Positions 55,030-64,000 of a stretch of 64,000 nt of DNA are shown here, one piece after another (the first letter of the stretch is position 1; each line of letters begins with the position of its first letter). The stretch covers positions 41,932-105,931 of the forward strand of contig CAZIDP010000010.1 in the NCBI GenBank assembly GCA_964537975.1. The letters are read 5' to 3'. The position numbers and the translations under genes are program-made. Below the pieces are notes generated by a model, which searched no databases, had not been told where the DNA came from, and worked only from the letters and a program-made list of their open reading frames with translations. Source of the stretch: SCBR16-9 sp964537975. Lineage in GTDB: Bacteria > Hydrogenedentota > Hydrogenedentia > Hydrogenedentales > SCBR16-9.

Positions 55030-56127
55030 ATGTCACACTATCCAGATTTAAGTATCATTCTCACGTATGCTGTCAGGTTAATGGTAATACCAATCTTAGT
55101 CACAACATTATCATCCCATGCGGAGGAGCATACTTTGGACCCCGCTTTATTAACACCTCACCCACCTGAAGAACGCTTGGTGGGTATTGCTTACCAGACC
55201 TGGTTCCCTCCCACCAACTGGAACCATGTTTGGGGAACACCGGAACTGGGACATTACCGCTCTGATGACCGGGAAATCATTCGGAAGCATGCGGAGTGGC
55301 TTTATGATACCGGAGTAGATTTTATATGGATAGACTGGTCGAACAATGTGGACCATGATCCTGGTTTACCTCCTGGAGAACCTGTTCTGGACGCGAATGG
55401 TGAGCGTTATTTGGCAAATCGGCCGGATATACTGGCAATAGAGACGGCTACTGAAATTGTGTTCGAGGAATATGCAAAGCTGGAGCAACGGCCCAAGATT
55501 GCCATTTTTGCAGGTGCACAACCAGCAGCCTCAGCCGATGATGGAAGATTGCAGAAGAAAGCAGATCAGATTTACGACACCTTTATTGCGAATCCTGAGT
55601 ATCGAGACCTTTATGTAGATTACCTGGGCAAACCGCTGCTGGTCGTCTATGTTGGTACCCCTTCACCTTGGCGGTCAGGAACTGCAAACTGGGACGATCC
55701 ACGCTTTACCGTACGATGGATGACTGGTTTCATCACAGAGCAACCCAATCTAAGAACAGAAGACCGCATCAGTAAATTTGGATATTGGTCCTGGGAAGAC
55801 CGTGGTGCCCAAACCTATACCGTACATGATGGCAAGCCTGAGTCTATGGTGGTCGTCGCCAGCTGGCGCAAACAAGCCGAACCAGGCGAAGCGAGTTACA
55901 TCCCGGCTCGTGGCCGATTGGGAGGCGCCACATTCAGGGAACAATGGGCACGAGCCCGAGAAATCGGCCCAAAGTTTGCCATGGTAGTATCCTGGAACGA
56001 ATGGACCCTCGGTGAAGCGGTTGATGCGGAGATCAGCAAAGATATCGAACCTTCCCTGGAGCATGGGCATTTTTATCGTGAGCTATTAAAAGAAGAGATT
56101 GTGCGATTCAAATTTAATAGACAATAA
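55030..56127 (+). CDS. exported GH99/GH71-like protein
   Basis: 365 residues with a signal peptide (residues ~1-33, up to SSHAEE). The barrel shows GIAYQTWFPPTNW at strand one, VDFIWIDWSNN, LLVVYVGTPSPW, and SWNEWTLGEAVDAEI at the end; the layout is that of GH99-like/DUF-type glycosidase barrels and shares the late SWNEW element with the WbsX protein at 1525. No clear catalytic pair could be fixed. 94 bases after the Gfo/Idh/MocA gene and in the same direction. Confidence 0.65.
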   Translation: MSHYPDLSIILTYAVRLMVIPILVTTLSSHAEEHTLDPALLTPHPPEERLVGIAYQTWFPPTNWNHVWGTPELGHYRSDDREIIRKHAEWLYDTGVDFIWIDWSNNVDHDPGLPPGEPVLDANGERYLANRPDILAIETATEIVFEEYAKLEQRPKIAIFAGAQPAASADDGRLQKKADQIYDTFIANPEYRDLYVDYLGKPLLVVYVGTPSPWRSGTANWDDPRFTVRWMTGFITEQPNLRTEDRISKFGYWSWEDRGAQTYTVHDGKPESMVVVASWRKQAEPGEASYIPARGRLGGATFREQWARAREIGPKFAMVVSWNEWTLGEAVDAEISKDIEPSLEHGHFYRELLKEEIVRFKFNRQ

Positions 56128-56512
56128 AGACTATAATTATTTGCGGGATTATAAACTTAATTCCTTTTTTTACATTCCGCTGCAAACGGCCTACCATTTG
56201 GTATCTTAAAACGCAAAAAGCAACCAAAAAGTAGCTTATCTAGATTATATAGTTCTAGCCTGTACAAAAAGGAAACCTCTATCAACCGGGTTTCGCTCTC
56301 TTCATGGCAGGCTTTACTATGAAAATTGTGCTTTTTGAGCCTCATTTTGCCCATTTATGATTGCTTAGTAATTTATAATGCTGCATCTCAATTATTGGCA
56401 TCATAATTGCTCATTTTGGAAATGGTGTCCATTTCATCCTGAAATGGCAAATAACTTTGGGCAAACCTATTGGAAAACCTTTTGGCAACCCTTTAACTCA
56501 GGAGATAAAAAT
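56128..56512. other. leader region of glutamine synthetase
   Basis: 385 bases. Contains three copies of the arm GAAATGG/CCATTTC/GAAATGG (56419-56447) and three TTGG...AACC repeats at 56457, 56470 and 56482. The frame of glnN stays open upstream to 56378 but lacks a ribosome site there; no other gene. Confidence 0.55.
56419..56447 (+). promoter_or_regulatory. alternative hairpins in the glnN leader
   Basis: The central CCATTTC (56429-56435) can pair with GAAATGG on its left (56419-56425, 3-base loop) or its right (56441-56447, 5-base loop), never both. An attenuator-like switch or a double operator is possible. Confidence 0.45.
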
Positions 56513-58693
56513 ATGAGTGGTAGTCAAGCCAGACTGCAGGCTATTTGTGCAGTGAATAACTACACCCCCATTTCGGAACCATTAAATTTTGCCGAGACTT
56601 CAATCAGCGAATTGTTCGGGGTTAATGTTTTCAGCAAAAAAGTAATGAAAGAACTACTTCCCAAGCCAATATTTAAGTCACTGGTCAAGACCATAGAAAC
56701 TGGTGAAAAGCTTGACCCCTCTGTGGCAGATGTCGTAGCCAATGCGATGAAAGATTGGGCTATACAACGGGGTGCCACGCACTACACTCACGTTTTTTAT
56801 CCTCTTACGGGCCAGACAGCCGAAAAGCATGATAGTTTTCTTTCTCCAGACGGTCAAGGCGGCGCAATTTCTGAATTTAGCGGCGAAGCATTGATTCAAG
56901 GGGAGCCAGACGCATCCAGTTTTCCATCAGGTGGTCTGCGGGTAACATTTGAAGCACGCGGCTATACAGCTTGGGATGTTACGAGTCCGGCTTATATATT
57001 GGAAAATCCCAATGGCACAACGCTGTGTATACCAACGGCATTTGTGTCTTGGACGGGAGAAGCACTGGACAAAAAGACGCCGGTATTGCGTTCCATGCAA
57101 GCACTCAACAAACAGGCCGCACGGATACTTAAGTTGTTTGGGCACAGTGATCCCGGTGTGGTAACGTCAACGGCAGGAGCTGAACAAGAATACTTTTTGG
57201 TGGACCGTAATTTCTTCTTCGCACGCCCGGACCTGGTTACTGCCGGTCGCTCTTTGTTCGGAGCACCTTCGCCCAAAGGACAGGAGTTTGACGACCATTA
57301 TTTTGGAGCAATTCCGGACCGTGTACTTGCATTCATGCTGGAATCAGAACGGGAACTATTCAAACTGGGGATACCAGTTAAAACGCGGCACAATGAAGTG
57401 GCACCAGGTCAGTTTGAAATTGCACCTGTGTTTGAAAATGCCAATGTAGCAACAGACCATCAGCAACTGACCATGATAACGTTACGCCGTGTCGCACAAA
57501 AATACGGCATGACTTGCCTGACGCACGAAAAGCCATTCAAAGGTGTAAATGGCTCAGGCAAGCACGTTAACTTCTCAATTGCCAGCAGCACCTTGGGCAA
57601 CTTGCTGGACCCGGGTGAAACGCCACACGAGAATGCTCAGTTTCTCATATTCTGTACTGCGGTAATTCGCGCAGTGAACAAGTACTCAAAACTGTTGCGC
57701 GCTGTCGTAGCTTCTGCAGGAAATGATCACCGTCTAGGTGCAAATGAAGCGCCGCCAGCCATTATATCTATCTTTCTTGGCGAGCAACTGACCGATGTAT
57801 ATGAACAATTAAAGCTGGGCAATGCAACTGCTTCCAAGCAAGCGGGTACCTTAACCATCGGTGTGGATACCCTACCTTCATTGCCCAAGCATTCTGGAGA
57901 CCGCAACCGCACCAGCCCATTTGCATTTACCGGTAACCGTTTCGAATTCAGAGCAGTAGGATCAAACCAATCAATCGCAGGACCGCTGGTGGCTATGAAC
58001 TCCATCATCGCAGAGTCCCTGGACTATATGGCAACCTACCTTGAAGATGCAGTGAAAAAGGACCCCAAGAGTCTCAACAGCACCATACAGGTCTTGTTGA
58101 AAGAATTGATAACGGAACATCAGAACATAATTTTCAACGGAGATGGCTATTCTGAAGCCTGGCACAAAGAAGCAGAGCAGCGTGGCCTGCCTAATTTGAA
58201 GAACTCGGCAGAAGCTTTGCCCATGATAACGGACCCGGAAAATGTCGCTCTTTTTGAAAAATACAATGTACTCTCCAAGAGAGAAGTTGAAAGCCGCCAA
58301 GAGATTTATCTGGAACAATATTGCATGGCGGTTATCGTTGAAGCAAAGCTCATGCTTGAAATGGGTCGTACTATCATTTTCCCTGCCGCGGTCCGGTATC
58401 AAAATGAACTTGCCGGTACCTGTAGCCATCTGAAACAATTGGGTTATGAATACGACACCAAAACCCTGGACCAGGTTATCAAATTGATCAACGGTCTGGA
58501 AAGCAGCCTGAACGAACTCGAAGCCAAGATGCAAATCAAGGTTGAGGGCATGATTGAAGAAACCAATTATGTATGTTATACGTTGCTTCCAGCTATGAAT
58601 CAGGTAAGGCATTATGCAGACGAACTGGAAGGTTGGGTAGCAGATGACTTGTGGCCTCTGCCGACCTATCAGGAAATGCTGTTCATCAAATAA
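56513..58693 (+). CDS. glnN: glutamine synthetase, type III
   Basis: 726 residues from ATG 56513, 8 bases behind AGGAG. GSIII length (~700-730) and motifs: NVFSKKVMKELLPK near the start, TAGAEQEYFLVD, RHNEVAPGQFEIAPVFE, KGVNGSGKHVNFSIA, ANEAPPAIISIFLG (the typical GSIII segment) and HSGDRNRTSPFAFTGNRFEFR. It assimilates ammonia into glutamine using ATP. GSIII is a dodecamer of two hexamers. The A+T-rich leader with hairpins may control its expression. A strong hairpin follows between it and the convergent gene. Confidence 0.95.
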   Translation: MSGSQARLQAICAVNNYTPISEPLNFAETSISELFGVNVFSKKVMKELLPKPIFKSLVKTIETGEKLDPSVADVVANAMKDWAIQRGATHYTHVFYPLTGQTAEKHDSFLSPDGQGGAISEFSGEALIQGEPDASSFPSGGLRVTFEARGYTAWDVTSPAYILENPNGTTLCIPTAFVSWTGEALDKKTPVLRSMQALNKQAARILKLFGHSDPGVVTSTAGAEQEYFLVDRNFFFARPDLVTAGRSLFGAPSPKGQEFDDHYFGAIPDRVLAFMLESERELFKLGIPVKTRHNEVAPGQFEIAPVFENANVATDHQQLTMITLRRVAQKYGMTCLTHEKPFKGVNGSGKHVNFSIASSTLGNLLDPGETPHENAQFLIFCTAVIRAVNKYSKLLRAVVASAGNDHRLGANEAPPAIISIFLGEQLTDVYEQLKLGNATASKQAGTLTIGVDTLPSLPKHSGDRNRTSPFAFTGNRFEFRAVGSNQSIAGPLVAMNSIIAESLDYMATYLEDAVKKDPKSLNSTIQVLLKELITEHQNIIFNGDGYSEAWHKEAEQRGLPNLKNSAEALPMITDPENVALFEKYNVLSKREVESRQEIYLEQYCMAVIVEAKLMLEMGRTIIFPAAVRYQNELAGTCSHLKQLGYEYDTKTLDQVIKLINGLESSLNELEAKMQIKVEGMIEETNYVCYTLLPAMNQVRHYADELEGWVADDLWPLPTYQEMLFIK

Positions 58694-58803
58694 CAATTAA
58701 AACAAACAGCGTTATATCTCCCCTCTGGCAGCACCATCTCGTTTCCCCCTTTTCGAGGTGGTGCTTCACATTTTGAAATTTTTAAAAATGGTGTAACGCA
58801 AAA

Positions 58804-58842
58804 AAGCCCGAGAGACATCTTAACAAGCATTTTCTCGGGCTT
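58804..58842 (-). terminator. intrinsic terminator, U-tract on the minus strand
   Basis: Perfect 10-bp inverted repeat AAGCCCGAGA/TCTCGGGCTT. Read leftwards it is followed by a run of T, so it fits best as the terminator of the gene at 58875; it can also stop glnN transcripts from the right-hand side of the pair. Confidence 0.85.
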
Positions 58843-58874
58843 ATATGCGTTTCGATTTCGCATATAGTGGTGGA

Positions 58875-60290
58875 TTAGTTGCTGCGCAGCATTACTACAA
58901 TATCATCTACAAATTCTGGAAGTTCAACACGAACCTGATCGCCATCCTGGGTAAAATCAGCGTCAACGAGTTCTCCCGTCCGGGGTTGAAACAGTGAAAC
59001 ACTGCCCAGGTATTCGGGAGCTTGGAGTACTACTTGAGAAGCTGCGTAGGTGTTGTTCCAGGTATGTGAACCACATTCAAGATAGACAAGATGCAGTTCG
59101 GGAGATCGCATTCCATAAGCTTGTGGCGTAACAGTCTCAGATAAAATAATGCTGTCATCGACAACCAAAGCGGGCCACTGGTCTTTGATCATGTTCCAAA
59201 ATGCTCTCAGTGCTTCGGCGTATTGCGGCCAGTATTCCATATCGCGATAATCAGCACGATCTATGGGTGTTTTCCAATAACAGCCTATGGATTGCAAATT
59301 GGAGAACATGCTGCGATAGCACAACGTGCGGTATCGGGTCTGATGTTCTGGTCCCACTTGTGATTCATCCAGAAACATATAATCTTCACGGTGATTGCGA
59401 CCATCGCTGGGTCGTACACTCACGATAGGTTTCTGGAAGGTATCAAAGGCCTGCCTGGCGTGTGCTGGACTTTTCAGCTCATTAAACATAATGATGTCGA
59501 AGTGATGTGCGTAAGGCCCAAAACGTTCCGGAGTATAATGATGCTCGGAATCTACACCTACCAGGAAGTGCCAATCGTTTTCTACTTCCCATTCCCGAAT
59601 CCACCGTACTACCTCAACCGCCCATTCCAGGGTACCCATTTCATTCCCAAGCTCGTTAATCACATCAATCATGATATTCTTCCGCCCTTTGACGGCATCC
59701 AGGATACGTGTCACCCACTCCCGCTGGTGTTCCCGCGCTCGGCTGTCCGCTGGTGCATCAATATATTGACGGCCACGGCTGAATTCATTGGTCCAATCGT
59801 TGATATTGTTCTGTGGATTAATGTAGTTCGCTTCCCAGCGTGTAGCTCCTGCCTTAAAAAAAACTATCTGCCAAAGTTGCAGGTGAACTATGATGTCCAG
59901 TTCTTCCAGCCGAGCAAGATTATTACGAAGCATAGTAAAATAGGCATCATTGAACCGATCCACATCCCACAGCTCTTCATCTTCACTTCTATGAAATGGC
60001 TGCTGCTCACAAGGTGTTCCCCAGGCAACCATCGGTATGGAAGTGGGATAAGCACGTATCAGGTTCATACCATGGCTTTTCTGCCAGGTAGCCCAACGTT
60101 CCAAATCCGCGGCACCTGCCAGGGTCCTGGCTTCATCCGCTGGACCAAAGGCAAATAATGGTTCTCCATCATAGGTTAAATAGGGCTTGCCTTCTGGCCC
60201 TTGCGCGATTTCCAGCCCATTACCTTGTGCATTTACATTTGACATAAATGCGGCTATGAAAATAACCACAACAGCAAAACGACAAAACAT
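58875..60290 (-). CDS. exported clan A glycosidase-like protein
   Basis: 471 residues from ATG 60290, 8 bases behind GGAGG; an in-frame start at 60305 is less likely. Signal peptide MFCRFAVVVIFIAAFMSNVNA. A TIM barrel: GPEGKPYLTYDGEPLFAFG, HGMNLIRAYPTSIP, IMIDVINELGNEMG (the N-E motif of clan A retaining glycosidases, acid/base Glu near residue 207) and HFDIIMFNELKSP (second Glu candidate). The C-terminal ~100 residues form a beta module. The substrate is not predictable. Convergent with glnN, divergent from the GH84-like gene. Confidence 0.75.
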   Translation of the reverse strand: MFCRFAVVVIFIAAFMSNVNAQGNGLEIAQGPEGKPYLTYDGEPLFAFGPADEARTLAGAADLERWATWQKSHGMNLIRAYPTSIPMVAWGTPCEQQPFHRSEDEELWDVDRFNDAYFTMLRNNLARLEELDIIVHLQLWQIVFFKAGATRWEANYINPQNNINDWTNEFSRGRQYIDAPADSRAREHQREWVTRILDAVKGRKNIMIDVINELGNEMGTLEWAVEVVRWIREWEVENDWHFLVGVDSEHHYTPERFGPYAHHFDIIMFNELKSPAHARQAFDTFQKPIVSVRPSDGRNHREDYMFLDESQVGPEHQTRYRTLCYRSMFSNLQSIGCYWKTPIDRADYRDMEYWPQYAEALRAFWNMIKDQWPALVVDDSIILSETVTPQAYGMRSPELHLVYLECGSHTWNNTYAASQVVLQAPEYLGSVSLFQPRTGELVDADFTQDGDQVRVELPEFVDDIVVMLRSN

Positions 60291-60550
60291 GAGATACGCC
60301 TCCAATTATTTTGTGCAAATTTTTTTGTGCATATTTGCGTACTTCCCTCAGATTTAGAACTAACAAATAATCAGCTCCATTCTTGATTATGCCTGATATT
60401 TTTGAATAGTTTCATTATGAAATTATCATTACAACATTTTGTATCTATTCCGACTTGATTTATGAAGTGCATCTAGAAAACAATGCATGTATTCAAACAA
60501 CACTTTCGATATCGAATAAACCCGTTTTAATCCTGTGGAGGACACATATA

Positions 60551-62305
60551 ATGAGCTGCATCTTGCTTTTTTGTAGCCTGATAGGAGTATTTACTGCTGA
60601 GACGCCGATTGCACGCTGGTCAGGAGCTGAATTGGATGGTGGCGCCGCATCCGTTTTTGGCTCTGTGCATTACAATGTAGGTGGTGTAAATTTTATTTAC
60701 GCGGAGGGCACCGGACTGAATACCATGTCAGCCAAATTCACACTGACACAGGTACCTGAAACTGAATTGGCTCTGTATTTATTGGCACGGCAGGATGATT
60801 CTGAAAACGATGTGCCGATACAAATCTTGTTGAACGATCAACTAATATATGATGCATTGAGTACGCATGACCGTAATTCTTTCGACTGGAAGTCACACAG
60901 CATACCCGCGGGCATGATACACGCGGGAGAAAATCTCCTAGAAATAAAGAACATTGCTATGGAAGGCAGTGCGGGTATGCCGCCCTGGTTCATGGTGTCC
61001 AGAATAGTGATTGCGAGCAGTGCATTTGACCCGACAGCCCCACCACCATTTTCTGAAAATGTGTTTATCGATTGGCCCTTACCGGAACCTGTAATACCAG
61101 ATCTAGTTACACTGGAAGCATCAGGCGGATTCCCATTACGCGGTACCAAAGGCTGGTTATGGACGGTTGATCAGTATCTGGATGAAGTAAAACCACTGGC
61201 AGAGATGGGTGGAAATTTTTTGATGATCTGTTATGGCTCGATGTGTGACATTGAAAACTACCCCTGGGGACATCCGCAGTGTAATCGGTGGTGGGAACCG
61301 CTTCCCGATAATAAAAAAGCAGACTACGAGCAATTGCTAGCTCTGTGCAAAGAACATGACATTGAGTTGTGCCTGAGTTTTAATCCGAATCTGGGAGCAC
61401 AGCGCATTTTAGATTATTCCAGTGATGCGGATTTTGAAGAACTCTGGCAACATTACGCATGGATGGCAGAATTGGGAATGAAATGGTTCAGCCTGGCACT
61501 GGATGACATCCATGAGGGAATTGATGCCGCGGGCCAGGCGCATGTAGCAAATCGCCTGTTCGAACGTTTGCGCGGAATGAACCCGGAGGCAGAATTGATT
61601 TTCTGCCCTACCCATTACTGGGGAGATGGAACTCCTGCCACCGACCGACCGTATCTGGAGGAATTGGGCAAAATTTTGCATCCGGAAATTTATGTATTCT
61701 GGACAGGCGATGCGGTAGTCACACCGAAAATTACGCTGGAGGCTGCAATGTCCTACAGGGAAATCGTGGGGAACCCATTGATTATCTGGGACAACTATCC
61801 TGTGAATGACAGCGCCCCTACCCTGCATCTTGGACCTGTGACCGGTCGCGATCCCCGTTTACCTGAAGTATGTTTTGGTTATATGGCAAACCCACTGCAC
61901 AAAGAAAACAGGATAAACAGGCTGCCATTGATGACAATGATGGCCTACGCAAAACATCCTGTGTCCTATAATCCCGCGCAAGCTATCGTAAATGCGATTC
62001 ACAGTATAGCTCAAAATGAATCACAACAACGCACCCTTAAAGATTTGATAGAACTGTACCCGGGCATGCTAGTATATGATCGTGGTACAGGATTCAATCC
62101 TGTGATGACATTGTTTCAGCAGTTTCTGGATACACCCCACCAGCGTCATCTGGCAGAACTGTATTTACGCCATGTGCAAGATACAATGAAACGGCTTGAT
62201 ACTTATTTTGATCATTATTTTGTAGGAGCACTGGGCACACTGCGACACAATATCGCTACCATGGAAGGTGCATATGAACAGCGCTATGGGCACCTCCCGG
62301 AATGA
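60551..62305 (+). CDS. GH84-like hexosaminidase
   Basis: 584 residues from ATG 60551, 8 bases behind GGAGGA. Signal peptide MSCILLFCSLIGVFTA. An N-terminal beta module (~30-170) precedes a GH84-like barrel: SLALDDIHEG (D-D pair at ~318-319), YVFWTGDAVVTP, and IWDNYPVND, motifs that I associate with O-GlcNAcase/NagJ-type enzymes that use substrate-assisted catalysis. The C-terminus is helical. Substrate would be N-acetylglucosaminides. The next gene begins 40 bases downstream and is likely co-transcribed. Confidence 0.8.
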   Translation: MSCILLFCSLIGVFTAETPIARWSGAELDGGAASVFGSVHYNVGGVNFIYAEGTGLNTMSAKFTLTQVPETELALYLLARQDDSENDVPIQILLNDQLIYDALSTHDRNSFDWKSHSIPAGMIHAGENLLEIKNIAMEGSAGMPPWFMVSRIVIASSAFDPTAPPPFSENVFIDWPLPEPVIPDLVTLEASGGFPLRGTKGWLWTVDQYLDEVKPLAEMGGNFLMICYGSMCDIENYPWGHPQCNRWWEPLPDNKKADYEQLLALCKEHDIELCLSFNPNLGAQRILDYSSDADFEELWQHYAWMAELGMKWFSLALDDIHEGIDAAGQAHVANRLFERLRGMNPEAELIFCPTHYWGDGTPATDRPYLEELGKILHPEIYVFWTGDAVVTPKITLEAAMSYREIVGNPLIIWDNYPVNDSAPTLHLGPVTGRDPRLPEVCFGYMANPLHKENRINRLPLMTMMAYAKHPVSYNPAQAIVNAIHSIAQNESQQRTLKDLIELYPGMLVYDRGTGFNPVMTLFQQFLDTPHQRHLAELYLRHVQDTMKRLDTYFDHYFVGALGTLRHNIATMEGAYEQRYGHLPE

Positions 62306-62345
62306 TACTGTTTTTAACCTATTCAACAATTTAAGGAAGTACAAA

Positions 62346-63602
62346 ATGAATGAACCATTGGATGGCAACACTGGTACGCAACAGCCAGGAACCGGTATGA
62401 CCCGCAGGCAGGCTCTCAAAGTCGGTGGAGCAGCCGTGGCAGGCATGACGATTGCCGGATATCATTCCCCGCAAGTACATGCTACTGAAAAAAAGATACG
62501 AATCGGTGTGGTAGGAGGAGGTTTTGGCGCTCAGTTTCCCTGGCATGAGCACCCAAATTGTGAAGTGACTGCGGTGAGTGATCTCCGCCCGGAGCGCCTG
62601 GCTGGGTTACGTGACCGATACCAATGTGACAACACCTATAAAAGCCTGGAAGAGCTGGTAAAGGACAAGAATGTCGATGCAGTTGCGGTCTTTACTGAAG
62701 GCACCATGCATGTACCACACGCACTAGAAGCCTTTAAACATGGGAAACACGTTATTTCAGCGGTTCCGGCTTGTTACGCGACGCTGGAAGAAGCTGAGAT
62801 GTTGCTTGAAGGTGTTGAAAGCACCGGTCTGACCTACATGATGGCAGAAACAAGTTACTTTCAGCAGTTTACCATTTCTGCCCGCAAGTTTGCCGAAGCG
62901 GGAGATTTTGGAACCATTTTTTATGCGGAATCAGAGTATCAACACGACGGACTGGACGCGCTTTTTTTTGAAAATGGGAAACCGACCTGGAGACATGGCT
63001 TGCCGCCTATGTATTACCCCACCCATTGTACCGCACACATGGTTGGTGTTACTGGTGAACGACTGACCGAAGTGGTGTGCCATGGCTGGGGAGATGACAG
63101 CCCTTTGTTGAAAGGCAATGCCCATAACAACCCATTCTGGAACCAATCTGCTATGTTCAAAACAGAACTTGGCCATGGCTTCCGGGTAAATATCTGGTGG
63201 CATGGTGCCCATCGTGGTGCAGAACGAGCACAATGGATTGGGGACAAAATGAGTTTTTATGCTCCACACGCTAACGGACTCGGTCCTATCCTCATTCACG
63301 GTGCCCGGGAAGAAGAAACCGATGATGCCGGTTTCGTACGTCATGCACAGCAAATGGAAGCCTACAAGCAGCCCCACTGGTGGGCCACAGACATGCTGCC
63401 GGAATCATTACGTAGCGACAGTGGACACGATGGCTCCCATAACTTTCTGGTACACGAATTTATCGACTCATTGATCAACGAACGCAGACCAGCAGTGAAT
63501 ATATATGAAGCTTTAAACTATACCGTACCAGGACTTATCGCGCATCAATCTTCATTACGAGATGGTGAGCTCCTGAAGATTCCTCTGTTTACTGCTAAAT
63601 AA
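62346..63602 (+). CDS. Tat-exported Gfo/Idh/MocA-like protein lacking the EKP lysine
   Basis: 418 residues from ATG 62346 behind AAGGA. Tat leader TRRQALKVGGAAVAGM. Rossmann start RIGVVGGGFGAQFPWHEH (GxGxxG present), AVSDLRPERL. The usual (E/D)KP segment reads HVISAVPACYATLEEAEM, so the conserved Lys is lost. YYPTHCTAHMVGVTGERL and FRVNIWWHGAHRGAERAQW follow. It may bind sugar without redox, or act as a chaperone or a GH109-like NAD-dependent glycosidase. It sits 40 bases after the GH84-like gene, which suggests joint use. Terminator at 63639. Confidence 0.75.
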   Translation: MNEPLDGNTGTQQPGTGMTRRQALKVGGAAVAGMTIAGYHSPQVHATEKKIRIGVVGGGFGAQFPWHEHPNCEVTAVSDLRPERLAGLRDRYQCDNTYKSLEELVKDKNVDAVAVFTEGTMHVPHALEAFKHGKHVISAVPACYATLEEAEMLLEGVESTGLTYMMAETSYFQQFTISARKFAEAGDFGTIFYAESEYQHDGLDALFFENGKPTWRHGLPPMYYPTHCTAHMVGVTGERLTEVVCHGWGDDSPLLKGNAHNNPFWNQSAMFKTELGHGFRVNIWWHGAHRGAERAQWIGDKMSFYAPHANGLGPILIHGAREEETDDAGFVRHAQQMEAYKQPHWWATDMLPESLRSDSGHDGSHNFLVHEFIDSLINERRPAVNIYEALNYTVPGLIAHQSSLRDGELLKIPLFTAK

Positions 63603-63638
63603 ATGTAAGCAAAACCATAAAATATTATTCGCAATTCG

Positions 63639-63670
63639 ATGCCCACAGCCAGGTACATGACTGTGGGCAT
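63639..63670 (+). terminator. intrinsic terminator after the oxidoreductase-like gene
   Basis: Perfect 10-bp inverted repeat ATGCCCACAG/CTGTGGGCAT with a 12-base loop, followed by ATTGATTTT. Confidence 0.75.
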
Positions 63671-63813
63671 ATTGATTTTGAGGTATTTACAAAGTGGGTC
63701 TTTAATTGAATAAACGCCTCTATGCTACCTTCTATATGAATGTTGTCCTGTCAAGGTGTCAATGAGCGAGATTGAAAAGAATTTCAGACGGCAGGCATAA
63801 CAAGAGAATGTAA

Positions 63814-63942
63814 GTACGTGTCTTGGCTGGCATAAATGCGTCCGACAGCCATGGCGAGAATTACCACGAGGATAAGGCCGCAGCACTGGGAGCATTCAAC
63901 GCCTTTGCCCAGGACCGGGGTTATCCCAGAAATAGGGGTTAA
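63814..63942 (+). pseudogene. short coding-like fragment
   Basis: An open frame of 42 codons without ATG (a TTG at 63823 exists), reading ...ASDSHGENYHEDKAAALG and ending with TAA. The composition looks like real protein (His/Glu/Asp/Ala rich), unlike random A+T-rich intergenic DNA. It may be the end of a decayed gene. Parent family not recognised. Confidence 0.25.
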
Positions 63943-64000
63943 TTGAGCTAACCCAACTTCCGCAGTTGTCCTCTGATATTATATAAAACAGGCTAATTTT

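Larger units (their letters stand above)
63603..64000. other. intergenic end of the window
   Basis: 398 bases. Holds the terminator at 63639-63670 and, near the end, an in-frame remnant (63814-63942). No complete gene. Confidence 0.5.

Noticed and set aside
59391..60158. 255-residue open frame on the plus strand
   Set aside because: Lies inside the exported glycosidase gene on the other strand and has no protein-like motif.
1..64000. tRNA, rRNA, CRISPR arrays, insertion sequences and phage genes
   Set aside because: I looked in the intergenic gaps for cloverleaf arms, regular spacer-repeat units and transposase motifs and saw none; this was a visual search only.

Overview
The window (about 64 kb, moderate G+C with A+T-rich gaps) is a bacterial chromosome segment, almost completely coding, with no phage, insertion sequence, CRISPR array, tRNA or rRNA that I could recognise. 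Several traits point to an uncultured, polysaccharide-degrading bacterium of the PVC/Hydrogenedentota kind: a DUF1559-like pseudopilin, Tat-exported Gfo/Idh/MocA proteins, a Tat sulfatase, WbsX/GH99-like enzymes, DUF6807 (PmoA-like) proteins, a dockerin-like repeat ending in EDGFAPG, and a bacillithiol pathway. This placement is an inference from gene content only.

Layout. 1-1020: 5' part of leuB. 1525-4575: very large WbsX-type protein with an internal dockerin-like cassette. 4898-6628: three translationally coupled genes (SDH/ClpP-fold protease, candidate antitoxin, Doc toxin). 6691-12306: DUF5722-like and GH106-like glycosidases. 12561-13616: class II aldolase. 13865-19990: a co-directional block with a 39-codon micro-ORF, a hairpin terminator, two GNAT acetyltransferases, a CPBP protease, an ABC exporter and a radical-SAM-like protein that has lost its iron-sulfur cysteines but keeps a SPASM domain and carries a C-terminal GNAT-like domain. 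This looks like an undescribed peptide-modification and export system and is the best candidate for a new system here. 20014-22471: ECF sigma factor, membrane protein, pseudopilin. 22675-28780: exported sialidase-like protein, Gfo/Idh/MocA protein, Dabb protein and two enolase-superfamily proteins.

28829-33081: bacillithiol genes bshA, bshB1 and bshC with a methyltransferase. 33170-35995: pyruvate kinase and aspartate kinase. 36276-41243: rseP, dxr, ptsI and ptsH, tightly packed. 41492-45441: GH57 amylase/glucanotransferase, hprK and hpf. Together these give a regulatory phosphotransfer branch (EI, HPr, HPr kinase) with no EII gene in the window. 46084-63602: accessory carbohydrate region with two small proteins, a sulfatase, tandem DUF6807 paralogues showing mosaic identity, a CE15-like esterase, a zinc-type microprotein, a GT2 glycosyltransferase, two Gfo/Idh/MocA proteins, three further glycosidase-like proteins (one GH84-like) and type III glutamine synthetase, whose leader holds two mutually exclusive hairpins.

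Most genes have a clear Shine-Dalgarno sequence, which I used to move several starts inward from the longest open frame. Family assignments come from motif recognition by eye; no database search was run.
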